Assembly (NCBI GenBank): GCA_002306815.1
Contig: DBTA01000001.1
Coordinates: forward strand, 1-8,731
Length of the DNA: 8,731 nt
Source of the DNA: Dehalococcoidia bacterium UBA1328
Lineage (GTDB): Bacteria > Chloroflexota > Dehalococcoidia > Lucifugimonadales > Lucifugimonadaceae
Reading direction: 5' to 3'
The notes beneath the pieces are model-generated. The model worked only from the letters and a program-made list of their open reading frames with translations, made no database searches and was not told the origin of the DNA. This document shows positions 1 through 6,279 of this stretch, one piece after another (the stretch's first letter is position 1; the number at the start of each line of letters is the position of its first letter). Position numbers and translations under genes: made by a program.

Positions 1-1
1 C

Positions 2-571
2 TTAGGAATGCTCCCAGCTTCTAGCGGGGGCATCTTTATAGATGGAACTGAACTGTCCACTACAAACGCGCGCTCATGGCAAGACCAGATTGGATATGTG
101 CCCCAGGATGTGTATCTAATCGACGACTCTATCGAGGCGAATATAGCGTTCGGTATCCCTGCGGGCGAACGCGACATCGCCCGGATTAGGGATGCCGCCC
201 AAATAGCCCGAATCGATAATTTTGTTGAAACACAGTTGCCTTATGGCTACAAGACCGTAATCGGTGACCGCGGTGTGAGGCTTAGCGGTGGACAGCGTCA
301 AAGACTAGGAATAGCACGGGCTCTGTATCACGAACCCTCCGTATTGCTGTTGGATGAAGCGACCAGCAATCTGGACAGGGAAACCGAAGAGTCGCTTCAG
401 CAAGCCATTGAGGCAATTTCAGGCGATCTTACAGTGTTGGTGGTCGCTCACAGGTTGTTAGCCACTAGGTCATCAGACATGATTTATGTGCTCGACAATG
501 GACGAATCATCAATAAAGGCAAATACAACGATGTAGTTGATGAGTCAGGTGGCTTACGCACGGTAATCTAA
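2..571 (+). CDS. ABC exporter, C-terminal ATP-binding domain (5' end outside window)
   Basis: This is the end of an ABC transporter ATPase; the frame is open to the left edge, so the ATG at 8 is internal and not the start. Counting the first visible codon as residue 1, it shows the Q-loop (YVPQD, Gln35), the signature LSGGQ (94-98), Walker B LLLDEA (115-120), the D-loop SNLD (122-125) and the H-loop His150. Walker A and any transmembrane domain lie upstream. The opening residues (LGMLPASSGGIFIDG) and the GDRGVRLSGGQRQR stretch are typical of type I exporters such as MsbA and PglK-like lipid-linked glycan flippases, in which the ATPase is fused to six membrane helices. In this cluster the likely role is ATP-driven translocation of a lipid-linked glycan or glycolipid across the inner membrane; that substrate is inferred from the neighbours. 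All downstream ATPase motifs are intact, so it appears functional. Confidence 0.93.
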   Translation, partial: LGMLPASSGGIFIDGTELSTTNARSWQDQIGYVPQDVYLIDDSIEANIAFGIPAGERDIARIRDAAQIARIDNFVETQLPYGYKTVIGDRGVRLSGGQRQRLGIARALYHEPSVLLLDEATSNLDRETEESLQQAIEAISGDLTVLVVAHRLLATRSSDMIYVLDNGRIINKGKYNDVVDESGGLRTVI

Positions 572-604
572 ATGCGTAAGTATCCACGCTTATCCGCCAA
601 TTGA
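572..604 (+). other. 10-codon bridging mini-ORF between ABC exporter and methyltransferase genes
   Basis: An ATG directly abuts the TAA stop of the ABC gene (TAAATG). It opens ten codons (MRKYPRLSAN) whose TGA overlaps the TTG start of the next gene (TTGA, 601-604). The junction has no recognisable Shine-Dalgarno sequence, so ribosomes could be handed on by termination and reinitiation. The reading frame is directly visible, but translation is inference and a chance arrangement is quite possible. Confidence 0.3.
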
Positions 605-1314
605 GAAAACAGTTGAGATTTTTTATTAAGCAAATACAAGCTCTAAAGCGAGCGGCGCGTTTGATCCTCTACCGATCCGTCGAAAGAGACGTTGTTGCTC
701 GTTTCCACAAGCTCTACTATCACGGTCGACAGCGGGGGCTGAGCTGGGGGGACACATACTGGCTCGGAACTCAGGTTTTAAAGTGCCCTTTAGATCTCTG
801 GTTGTACCAGGAACTCATTCAGGATTACCGCCCCGATCTTGTGATTGAAACAGGTACATACATGGGCGGTTCGGCGAAATTCATTGCGTCGATTTTTGAT
901 CTGGTGGGTCACGGTGAAATCGTTTCAATCGACATAAACCCTCGTGAAGGGCGACCCGATCATGACCGTATCACGTATGTCACTGGATCATCGGTTGATC
1001 CTGATATTGTTGAGCTGGTTCGAGAGATGGCGAAAGGCAAACCTAAAGTGATGGTGATCTTAGATTCCAATCACGAGAAATCGCATGTTGATGCTGAAAT
1101 TGCCGTATTCAAAGACCTGATTCAACCAGGCGGGTATCTTGTCGTTGAAGATACACATCTGAACGGAAATCCCATCCGAGATGAGTTTGGACCAGGACCG
1201 ATGGAGGCAGTTGAGGAGTTCCTACGATCCACAAACGAATTTGAAACAGATCCTGCTGGTACCAAATTTTTCATGACTTTTAATCCGCACGGATTATTGA
1301 AGCGGATCGGTTAG
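601..1314 (+). CDS. CmcI-family SAM-dependent O-methyltransferase
   Basis: A 237-residue class I methyltransferase resembling the CmcI / cephalosporin hydroxylase / rhamnosyl O-methyltransferase family. The SAM-binding loop is IETGTYMGGS (82-91), an acidic residue (Asp111) ends the second strand, and LDSNHEKSHV (154-163) and VVEDTH (181-186) supply acidic residues (Asp155, Glu183, Asp184) where CmcI-type enzymes hold a divalent metal. Length matches the family. Members include mycobacterial enzymes that methylate rhamnose on glycolipids, so O-methylation of a sugar hydroxyl in the glycan is the likely job; the acceptor is unknown. The first 27 residues are strongly basic with hydrophobic residues between, compatible with docking on the membrane face. 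TTG at 601 is the first usable start after an in-frame TAA at 577-579; no Shine-Dalgarno sequence is visible. TTG at 613 is an alternative start. Confidence 0.85.
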   Translation: MRKQLRFFIKQIQALKRAARLILYRSVERDVVARFHKLYYHGRQRGLSWGDTYWLGTQVLKCPLDLWLYQELIQDYRPDLVIETGTYMGGSAKFIASIFDLVGHGEIVSIDINPREGRPDHDRITYVTGSSVDPDIVELVREMAKGKPKVMVILDSNHEKSHVDAEIAVFKDLIQPGGYLVVEDTHLNGNPIRDEFGPGPMEAVEEFLRSTNEFETDPAGTKFFMTFNPHGLLKRIG

Positions 1315-1316
1315 CC

Positions 1317-2399
1317 GTGTTCGGACTTGGGCGAAAGCGACAAGCCCCGCGACCGGTCGTGGATGCCTCGATAAATATCGTCGTAGTTGGGTTGGGCGGG
1401 ATGGGACAGAGGAATTGTGCTCACGTTTATGATTCGCCAAGTTTCACTCTTTACGGTGTTCAAGACGTGAACCAATCGGTCTCTGCTTCCGTTGCCGACA
1501 AATACAAGGTCCGCTCATATTCCGATTTCGACGCATTACTTAGCGACGAAGCGGTCGATGCCGTGTTCGTGTGTACTCCTCATTTTCTCCTCGCCGCCTA
1601 TGGGATGCGAGTACTGGGATCTGGAAAGCACCTGATTTTAGAAAAACCTATGGCGATCGATGTTGAGGATGCAAATGCACTGCTCGCAGAATCTGAAAGA
1701 GCAGGGCGGCATATTGCGATCAACTATGCAAGGGTTCATACCCCGGTAATTCGGCGAGCTCGGGAACTTTTGGATTCTGGTGTGGTCGGCGAGGCGGAGA
1801 CTATCGACATCCGATGGAGTTCTCATAAGTCGGCAGGTTACTATCAGGGGGCGCATAGCCCGACCCCAGATGATTGGCGAGCCAACAAAGAAAAATCTGG
1901 CGGTGGGATGTTAATCATGACGACTTGTCACGCGATTCATTATGCCCAGTACTTGGTGGGTATGCGCCCGTTGACCGCTGCTGCTAACGCGCTCAATACA
2001 GGTGGCATTGGTGATGTGGAAGACGTTCTCCAGGGAGTCATCAGTTACGAGAATGGGGTCATAGGCTCAGTATCTACCTCCTCGAGCCAACGCGGATCTA
2101 GTACAAACGATATGGTTATCGCAGGCTCTCAAGGCACGCTCGTTATTGAGGGTGATTCATTGAGATTTTTCTCAACGCGAGTTATTGACGGACAACGACC
2201 CGGAAAATGGCACGCGGAGAAGCACGAAGCATCTGAAAGGTATCTCGACGACTGGCTAGACGAGGTGGCTAATTCGATAAGCACCGGAGCAAAGCCGATC
2301 GCCGAACCGAGTTTGGCGAGAGACACGTTAGCGTTGATTCAAGCTTTGTATGACAGTAGCCAAACTGGTCGAACTATCCAGATCGGATCAATCGTATGA
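1317..2399 (+). CDS. Gfo/Idh/MocA family NAD(P)-dependent oxidoreductase
   Basis: A 360-residue two-domain oxidoreductase. The N-terminal Rossmann domain has GLGGMG (25-30) and the family hallmark EKP (109-111), whose lysine is catalytic in characterised members. The C-terminal alpha/beta domain carries DDWR (185-188) and GGG (195-197) leading to His205 and His208. In typical dehydrogenases this stretch reads GGG-x3-D-x3-H-x2-D; here the first Asp is Met201 and the last is His208, so the usual proton-relay Asp is absent while Lys110 and His205 remain. Such enzymes oxidise or reduce sugars and nucleotide sugars. GTG at 1317 lies two bases after the preceding stop and is the first start after an in-frame TAA (1281-1283). 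GTG at 1359 would give a protein without the basic tail and is a real alternative. Its last bases overlap the next gene (ATGA), implying coupled translation. Confidence 0.88.
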   Translation: MFGLGRKRQAPRPVVDASINIVVVGLGGMGQRNCAHVYDSPSFTLYGVQDVNQSVSASVADKYKVRSYSDFDALLSDEAVDAVFVCTPHFLLAAYGMRVLGSGKHLILEKPMAIDVEDANALLAESERAGRHIAINYARVHTPVIRRARELLDSGVVGEAETIDIRWSSHKSAGYYQGAHSPTPDDWRANKEKSGGGMLIMTTCHAIHYAQYLVGMRPLTAAANALNTGGIGDVEDVLQGVISYENGVIGSVSTSSSQRGSSTNDMVIAGSQGTLVIEGDSLRFFSTRVIDGQRPGKWHAEKHEASERYLDDWLDEVANSISTGAKPIAEPSLARDTLALIQALYDSSQTGRTIQIGSIV

Positions 2400-2974
2400 A
2401 TTGGAAATACTTCGAGTCAAGAGATGTGGCTATTGCTGGTAGTCAGACTCTCAACTTCATACTGATGGAATCTGATCAAGGAAAGTTTGGAATTTCTTTT
2501 GACTCTGGAGAAACTCAGCAAGTTACTTGCATTTCAAAAGAGGAATTAGTGTTCCTCCCAGAATTGCTGGTAGCTCTTGTGGTAATCGACGCATGCAGAC
2601 TTAACCTTGGTAGTCGCGTGTTGATTGCTGGAAACGACTCTCTGGACCAAGCCTTATCACAATTACTCTCCGCTGCGGGAGGCATCGAAACAGAACATTT
2701 CGATGCCTCCGACAGAATTGAATCTCAGTTAGATGCGATTTTCGGTTGTGAATTGAAAATTGTGGCTGATCATTTGCACAGAATCCGTAACGGCGGAAAA
2801 CTGGTTCCAACTTGCGAAATTCAGCAGGATGAACGAATAGACATTTACAGTCTTGTTCACCGAAAAGGTTTGCAGGTCACAGGGGTGGCGGTCCATGAAA
2901 CTATGGGCGAACAATTTCACGACCTCGTTCGTCGACTCAACACGTTAATTCAACGGTACTCGCTGTTTGGATAG
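2396..2974 (+). CDS. Truncated medium-chain dehydrogenase-like protein, degenerate cofactor loop
   Basis: This 192-residue protein has no confident family name. Its middle resembles the Rossmann half of zinc-type (MDR) dehydrogenases: an LPELLVALVVIDACRL helix (54-69), then LGSRVLIAGNDSLDQAL (71-87) where MDRs have GxGxxG. Here only Gly79 remains, and Asp81 and Asp84 replace the other two glycines. Later, RIRNGGKLVP (129-138) and DIYSLVHRKGLQVTGV (149-164) match the closing strands of the MDR fold. The catalytic GroES-like domain is reduced to about 50 unrecognisable residues, and the protein is roughly half the usual 340-360. Without a normal dinucleotide loop it is probably not an independent dehydrogenase. 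Its ATG overlaps the TGA of the oxidoreductase gene, suggesting a stoichiometric partner; a decaying paralogue of the MDR at 3979-5067 is the alternative. The frame is uninterrupted and codon use looks normal. A 13-bp inverted repeat lies at codons 95-105. Confidence 0.7.
   Translation: MNWKYFESRDVAIAGSQTLNFILMESDQGKFGISFDSGETQQVTCISKEELVFLPELLVALVVIDACRLNLGSRVLIAGNDSLDQALSQLLSAAGGIETEHFDASDRIESQLDAIFGCELKIVADHLHRIRNGGKLVPTCEIQQDERIDIYSLVHRKGLQVTGVAVHETMGEQFHDLVRRLNTLIQRYSLFG
2678..2710. repeat. Perfect 13-bp inverted repeat (7-base loop) inside the mini-MDR gene
   Basis: Positions 2678-2690 (GGAGGCATCGAAA) are exactly complementary to 2698-2710 (TTTCGATGCCTCC), with CAGAACA between. Seven of the thirteen pairs are G-C. 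This is the longest perfect short-loop hairpin I found in the window. No T-run follows, so it is not a standard intrinsic terminator. It could be an mRNA hairpin or a protein-binding palindrome. Confidence 0.85.
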
Positions 2975-2993
2975 ATAAAACTGGCAAATAATC

Positions 2994-3006
2994 GAAGCTG
3001 CGCTTC
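2994..3006. repeat. Small inverted repeat in the 59-base gap after the mini-MDR gene
   Basis: GAAGC (2994-2998) pairs with GCTTC (3002-3006) around a TGC loop. The stem is short and no T-run follows, so terminator function is not supported. The surrounding gap (2975-3033) is the longest within the plus-strand gene series. I see no convincing promoter in it. Confidence 0.3.
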
Positions 3007-3021
3007 AGAAATTAATCTCAT

Positions 3022-3028
3022 GGAAGGA
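3022..3028 (+). promoter_or_regulatory. Ribosome binding site for the pyruvyl transferase family gene
   Basis: GGAAGGA sits five bases before the TTG at 3034. It is the clearest Shine-Dalgarno sequence in the window. An in-frame TAA at 3013-3015 leaves the TTG as the only start close enough, so this site fixes the start codon. It also overlaps a five-codon frame (ATG at 3020) whose TGA overlaps that TTG. Confidence 0.7.
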
Positions 3029-3033
3029 ATCAG

Positions 3034-3972
3034 TTGACAACGGTCAATATTGTTTTAGGGAACCACGTAACTAACATCGGAAACGGGTTTTTAGACGTTG
3101 GTTCTAAGGCTTCTATTCAGTTAGCCGATCCCGAGGCTGACGTCTTTAACACCTCCTCATTTCCACGGTGGTATGAACACACCCAGATGGGGCGTAAAGG
3201 ACTTCTAAAGAAGTCTGAGCCTAACTTTTTTTCTATTGTGTACCGACTTCAAGCCGACTTCGCTGTTTTCTCTGGCATGGTGATCACCACGGGTTTTGTT
3301 GATAGATATGGCGAAATCATTCGAAAGATGAGAGCGAACGGTACGAAGATAATCCTTAATGGGGCTGGGCCAGTCAGATATACAGACGAAGAAACAGACC
3401 GGTGTCGCGCGTACTGGTCCGATGTCGGTCTGCATGCACTTGTATCTCGAGATACGTACACTTACGAACGGTACTCAGATTTAGCCGAGTTACCGTTCGA
3501 TGGAATTGATTGCGGTTTCTTTTTATCGGACGGTTATTCACCGAGAAAACTCGACGCTCCGGCATACGATGTTGCGGCGTTTGACGGCATCAAAGAATCA
3601 GGTGATTTATATTCCGAAGGGCGAACGGTGGTACGGCCACATCACAAGATATTCCCTTCGCTTAATTTACGTGATTCAGGTGCTGCGTTTAAGCCAAATG
3701 TTTTCATTTCGGAACAGGTCGCTGATTATTTGAACATTTACGGTAACGCGACCACTGTGAGGACGGATCGAGTGCATGCGTGCGTGGCGGCTGTATCTTA
3801 CGACGTACCATGCCAACTCTACTCCGATACAAAACGAGGTTTCTTATTTGAAAAACTTGGAATCTCAAGGGAGCAACTCCAATCTGAGCTCACGAGGATA
3901 GACCGGCAGAAGTTGCAGGACGCGAAGGGCGCACAAGTGGCGTTTTTGGAAAGTGTTCTCAAGGACGGATAG
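3034..3972 (+). CDS. Polysaccharide pyruvyl transferase family protein
   Basis: A 312-residue protein with the marks of the polysaccharide pyruvyl transferase superfamily (CsaB/WcaK-like), which moves pyruvate from phosphoenolpyruvate onto sugars to give an acidic ketal. The N-terminus has a GNHVTNIGNGF stretch (9-19) recalling the family's NxGD-type opening. The first half ends in SRDTYTYER (138-146), matching the family's S-R-D-x-x-S/T-x-x-x-L/R pattern. The C-terminal half has TDRVHACVAA (244-253), the conserved T-D/S-R-x-H-A motif whose His is thought catalytic. Length is normal for the family, and no signal peptide or membrane segment is seen, so it is probably cytosolic. Similarity outside the motifs looks low, and some members of this superfamily have other or unknown activities, so the exact reaction is uncertain. 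TTG 3034 has a good ribosome site. Its TAG is only two sense codons before the next gene's GTG in the same frame. Confidence 0.75.
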   Translation: MTTVNIVLGNHVTNIGNGFLDVGSKASIQLADPEADVFNTSSFPRWYEHTQMGRKGLLKKSEPNFFSIVYRLQADFAVFSGMVITTGFVDRYGEIIRKMRANGTKIILNGAGPVRYTDEETDRCRAYWSDVGLHALVSRDTYTYERYSDLAELPFDGIDCGFFLSDGYSPRKLDAPAYDVAAFDGIKESGDLYSEGRTVVRPHHKIFPSLNLRDSGAAFKPNVFISEQVADYLNIYGNATTVRTDRVHACVAAVSYDVPCQLYSDTKRGFLFEKLGISREQLQSELTRIDRQKLQDAKGAQVAFLESVLKDG

Positions 3973-3978
3973 CACTCT

Positions 3979-5067
3979 GTGAATTTGGCCAGTTGCTTAA
4001 AGAGGATCGGGAAGAGATTTCCTAGATCGACATACCCGTTCCTGAAAGCGTTCTGGCACGGCTGGAACGAGACAATCAATACGCTCCGAAACATGCGTTT
4101 GCCGGTGCGGGCAACGCGGGTTGAATTTACTGCACTAGAAATAGCGGAACTGCGCCGGCATTTTCAACGCGGACCTTCGAAAGGGGAAGTGGCCGTTGAA
4201 TCTCTGTTCACAGCTGTGAGTCCGGGCACCGAAGGAGCCGTATTTAAAAGTCTTCCGAATGCTGTTCGAGCCTTCCCATACCCTCCAGGATATTCAGGCG
4301 TTGGAGTTGTAAAAAAGTCTGGGCGCGGGACGAGCATCAAGCCAGGGGAGTTGGTCGCTGGTCAATTGGGTCATTCGTCGTTAACGAACGTTCCCGAAGC
4401 TGAACTGATTCGTTACGAACAGTCCGCTGATCACGTTTACATGTCGTTTGTGGAACTCGGATGTATCGTTCAACAGGGCATTCGCAAAGCTCACGTTAGA
4501 TTAGGTGACCACGTCGCCATACTCGGCACTGGACTGTTAGGTCAGTTGTCAGTCTCATATGCGCATCTTTTGGGTGCCGGCAAGATTACTCTCGTCGGAC
4601 GTTCCACCAGACGCAAAGTATCAAGTTCGGAACATCTCCCAGAACACGACTACTTGGTCGTCGGTGAGGATGGGACGGTCGAGACTAAAGCGGATTTGGT
4701 GATCGAGTGTGTCGGGACTCCAGAAGCTGTGATTCAAGCGATTGGATTGTCTAGGGATGGTGGCACCGTAATAAATTTGGGTAGTCCTCGGAATTCAATT
4801 TCCCTTTTGGCCATAACAAACCTGATCGCATCCAAATCGGTGAAACTGAAGGGAGCTCACATCTCGACATTGCCAAAGTCAACAGTTAATTTCGACGATT
4901 TGTCCAAGATCGATGAACGCAAAGTTTTTCGTCATTTGATTTCAGATGGCCTCTTGAGCATGCCTGAGATTGAAACAGTTCCAACCAACGCCAATGTAAA
5001 TGTGAACATGGCTTACGAACGGCTAAATCGGGGAACAATTCCAACAACTGTGGTTTTCGAGTGGTGA
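3979..5067 (+). CDS. Medium-chain dehydrogenase/reductase of the SPGTE (bi-domain-like) type
   Basis: A 362-residue MDR. The GroES-like domain includes VESLFTAVSPGTEG (73-86), where zinc alcohol dehydrogenases have their catalytic Cys, so the active-site zinc ligand is missing, followed by PPGYSGVGVV (102-111). The nucleotide-binding fold has GCIVQQGIRKAHVRLGD (161-177) and an intact GTGLLG (183-188). ECVGTPEA (243-250) and GGTVINLGSP (261-270) complete it. This subgroup is best known as the N-terminal half of bi-domain oxidoreductases fused to a Gfo/Idh/MocA half; here that half is a separate gene at 1317-2399. The substrate is probably a sugar or nucleotide sugar (inference). GTG 3979 is the first start after the preceding stop but adds 38 mostly basic and aromatic residues before the fold. 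ATG 4093 (Met39) gives the usual length. Neither has a good ribosome site. Confidence 0.85.
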   Translation: MNLASCLKRIGKRFPRSTYPFLKAFWHGWNETINTLRNMRLPVRATRVEFTALEIAELRRHFQRGPSKGEVAVESLFTAVSPGTEGAVFKSLPNAVRAFPYPPGYSGVGVVKKSGRGTSIKPGELVAGQLGHSSLTNVPEAELIRYEQSADHVYMSFVELGCIVQQGIRKAHVRLGDHVAILGTGLLGQLSVSYAHLLGAGKITLVGRSTRRKVSSSEHLPEHDYLVVGEDGTVETKADLVIECVGTPEAVIQAIGLSRDGGTVINLGSPRNSISLLAITNLIASKSVKLKGAHISTLPKSTVNFDDLSKIDERKVFRHLISDGLLSMPEIETVPTNANVNVNMAYERLNRGTIPTTVVFEW

Positions 5068-5080
5068 GACCTGAAACGTT

Positions 5081-5101
5081 ATGATCGTCTGGACCTTATG
5101 A
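5081..5101 (+). other. 6-codon bridging mini-ORF before the first glycosyltransferase gene
   Basis: ATG at 5081 opens MIVWTL, and its TGA overlaps the start codon of the next gene (ATGA, 5098-5101). The gap after the MDR stop is 30 bases and lacks a clear Shine-Dalgarno sequence for the glycosyltransferase. This may be another reinitiation bridge; chance is not excluded. Confidence 0.25.
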
Positions 5102-6279
5102 AGAAGCTCAAGATTCTCATATTTTCTTCCAGTTTTTTACCGAAAGCTGGTGGACTGCAATATGAACTCAAGTGGTATCTGGACACTCTGGATCGCTGGA
5201 CAGAACAGGCTTTAGATTATGAATTCTCGTTCGTTTATCCGGGACTTGAAGCAGCCCCTTACTCACAGTTTAAGAACATCGAATCGTTTGGCCTGAATTT
5301 TGATGAGTATTCAAACGGCAGTCGATTCGCCACTTTGTCAGCAATTCTTAGACTCAGAAGAGTGATTAAGTCAGTCCGTCCCGATGTGGTTCACTGCAAC
5401 GCCGTGTTGCCTGATGCAGGATGGGTGTATTTGGCAACCCTCGGACTCCGCAACCCTCCGAAGCTTGTCGTAACCTCTCACGGCCAGGACCTAGTCCGCC
5501 TTCCCGAATTTAACTACGGAACGCGACTGAATCGTTCTCTAAATCGAATGATTAAGTTTGTTGCGAAGCGAGTGCATAAACACGTCCTGCCAAGCGAGGC
5601 GCTTGGCGAATTTGCAGATGAAATCCACTCAGACCGTGATCGCGTTGTGGTGATACCAAACGGAATTCCACTCCGTGACGAACCAGATTTCGAAGCCGAG
5701 GCTACTGGGACGGAAATCACTTCAGGTTTGGTAGCGAACGAGGGTCTCCGGTACCTTTCACTTTCGAGCGGTCGACCTATCAAGAATCTCCAAGTGCTGG
5801 TGGATGCTTTTGCCAAGGAGCGAGACTTCCTGGGAGAATCCAGACTGGTGTTAGCTTGCGATGGACCGTCTGCAGGGCACATACGGGATAAGGTCAACGA
5901 TTTAGGAATCACAGACCAGGTCGACTTCATTGGTGAGGTGAGAGGGTCCGAAAAGCAAGAAGTTTTCGAAGCGGCCGATATTTACTGCCAGGTTTCTCAT
6001 TTCGAGAACTGCCCAGTGTCCTTGCTTGAGGCAATGAAATTCAAAGCTGCCATCATTGCAAGTGATGTCGGTGGAGTCCCTGAACTCGTCACCGATGAAG
6101 TAAATGGACTTTTAGTCGACCAGAAAAATGTCGAGTCTGTGCGACGGGCCTTAAGGCGAGTGTACGAAGATGTAACTCTGCGGCAGTCACTCGTCGAAAA
6201 TGGACAGGAGCGAGTTGACAACTACTCGATGATCCAAACCGTGAAGCGCTACACGGAAGTCTATCGATCGGTTGTTTGA
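5098..6279 (+). CDS. Glycosyltransferase family 4-type (GT-B) glycosyltransferase
   Basis: A 393-residue retaining GT-B enzyme of the GT4 type. The N-terminal acceptor domain starts with KILIFSSSFLPKAGGLQYEL (5-24), containing the glycine loop, followed by DVVHCNAVLPDAG (96-108) and TSHGQD (126-131). The linker VVVIPNGIPL (183-192) leads to the nucleotide-sugar domain with SSGRPIKNLQVLVDAF (223-238), where Arg226 and Lys229 probably contact the donor phosphates. The E-x7-E motif is HFENCPVSLLEAM (301-313; Glu303 and Glu311), followed by ASDVGGVPELV (321-331). Length and motif order are standard and all key residues are present. No membrane helix is seen, so it should act on the cytoplasmic face of the membrane, adding a sugar to a lipid-linked intermediate. 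Donor and acceptor cannot be read from the sequence. ATG 5098 is placed by homology to the first strand. The stop shares its A with a following ATG (TGATG). Confidence 0.92.
   Translation: MKKLKILIFSSSFLPKAGGLQYELKWYLDTLDRWTEQALDYEFSFVYPGLEAAPYSQFKNIESFGLNFDEYSNGSRFATLSAILRLRRVIKSVRPDVVHCNAVLPDAGWVYLATLGLRNPPKLVVTSHGQDLVRLPEFNYGTRLNRSLNRMIKFVAKRVHKHVLPSEALGEFADEIHSDRDRVVVIPNGIPLRDEPDFEAEATGTEITSGLVANEGLRYLSLSSGRPIKNLQVLVDAFAKERDFLGESRLVLACDGPSAGHIRDKVNDLGITDQVDFIGEVRGSEKQEVFEAADIYCQVSHFENCPVSLLEAMKFKAAIIASDVGGVPELVTDEVNGLLVDQKNVESVRRALRRVYEDVTLRQSLVENGQERVDNYSMIQTVKRYTEVYRSVV

Noticed and set aside
3034..3062. TTGACA at the start of the pyruvyl transferase gene as a -35 promoter box
   Set aside because: No acceptable -10 element lies 16-18 bases downstream, and the TTG is better explained as the start codon with its GGAAGGA ribosome site.
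3199..3232. Hairpin GACTTC-TAAA-GAAGTC followed by seven T in the pyruvyl transferase gene as an intrinsic terminator
   Set aside because: The T-run begins about ten bases after the stem, which is short, and it lies early inside an intact gene.
3819..4094. 91-codon minus-strand frame across the pyruvyl transferase and MDR junction
   Set aside because: It has no recognisable motif and overlaps two supported genes, so it is best explained as a shadow.
4378..4387. Ten-base palindrome TCGTTAACGA as an operator
   Set aside because: Palindromes of this length are expected several times by chance here, and it lies mid-gene.
4309..4402. A-AAA-AAG slippery heptamer in the MDR gene, in the right phase for -1 frameshifting
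   Set aside because: The shifted frame ends after 29 codons at TGA 4400-4402 and would give a protein without its cofactor domain. I see no clear stimulatory structure, and the heptamer occurs by chance often.
5589..5607. GCCAAGCG-AGG-CGCTTGGC hairpin in the first glycosyltransferase gene
   Set aside because: An eight-base stem with a three-base loop is expected about once in a window of this length.
5514..5930. 138-codon open frame antisense to the first glycosyltransferase gene
   Set aside because: Its translation is low-complexity and Ser/Arg-rich with no family resemblance, and it lies wholly opposite a well-supported gene.
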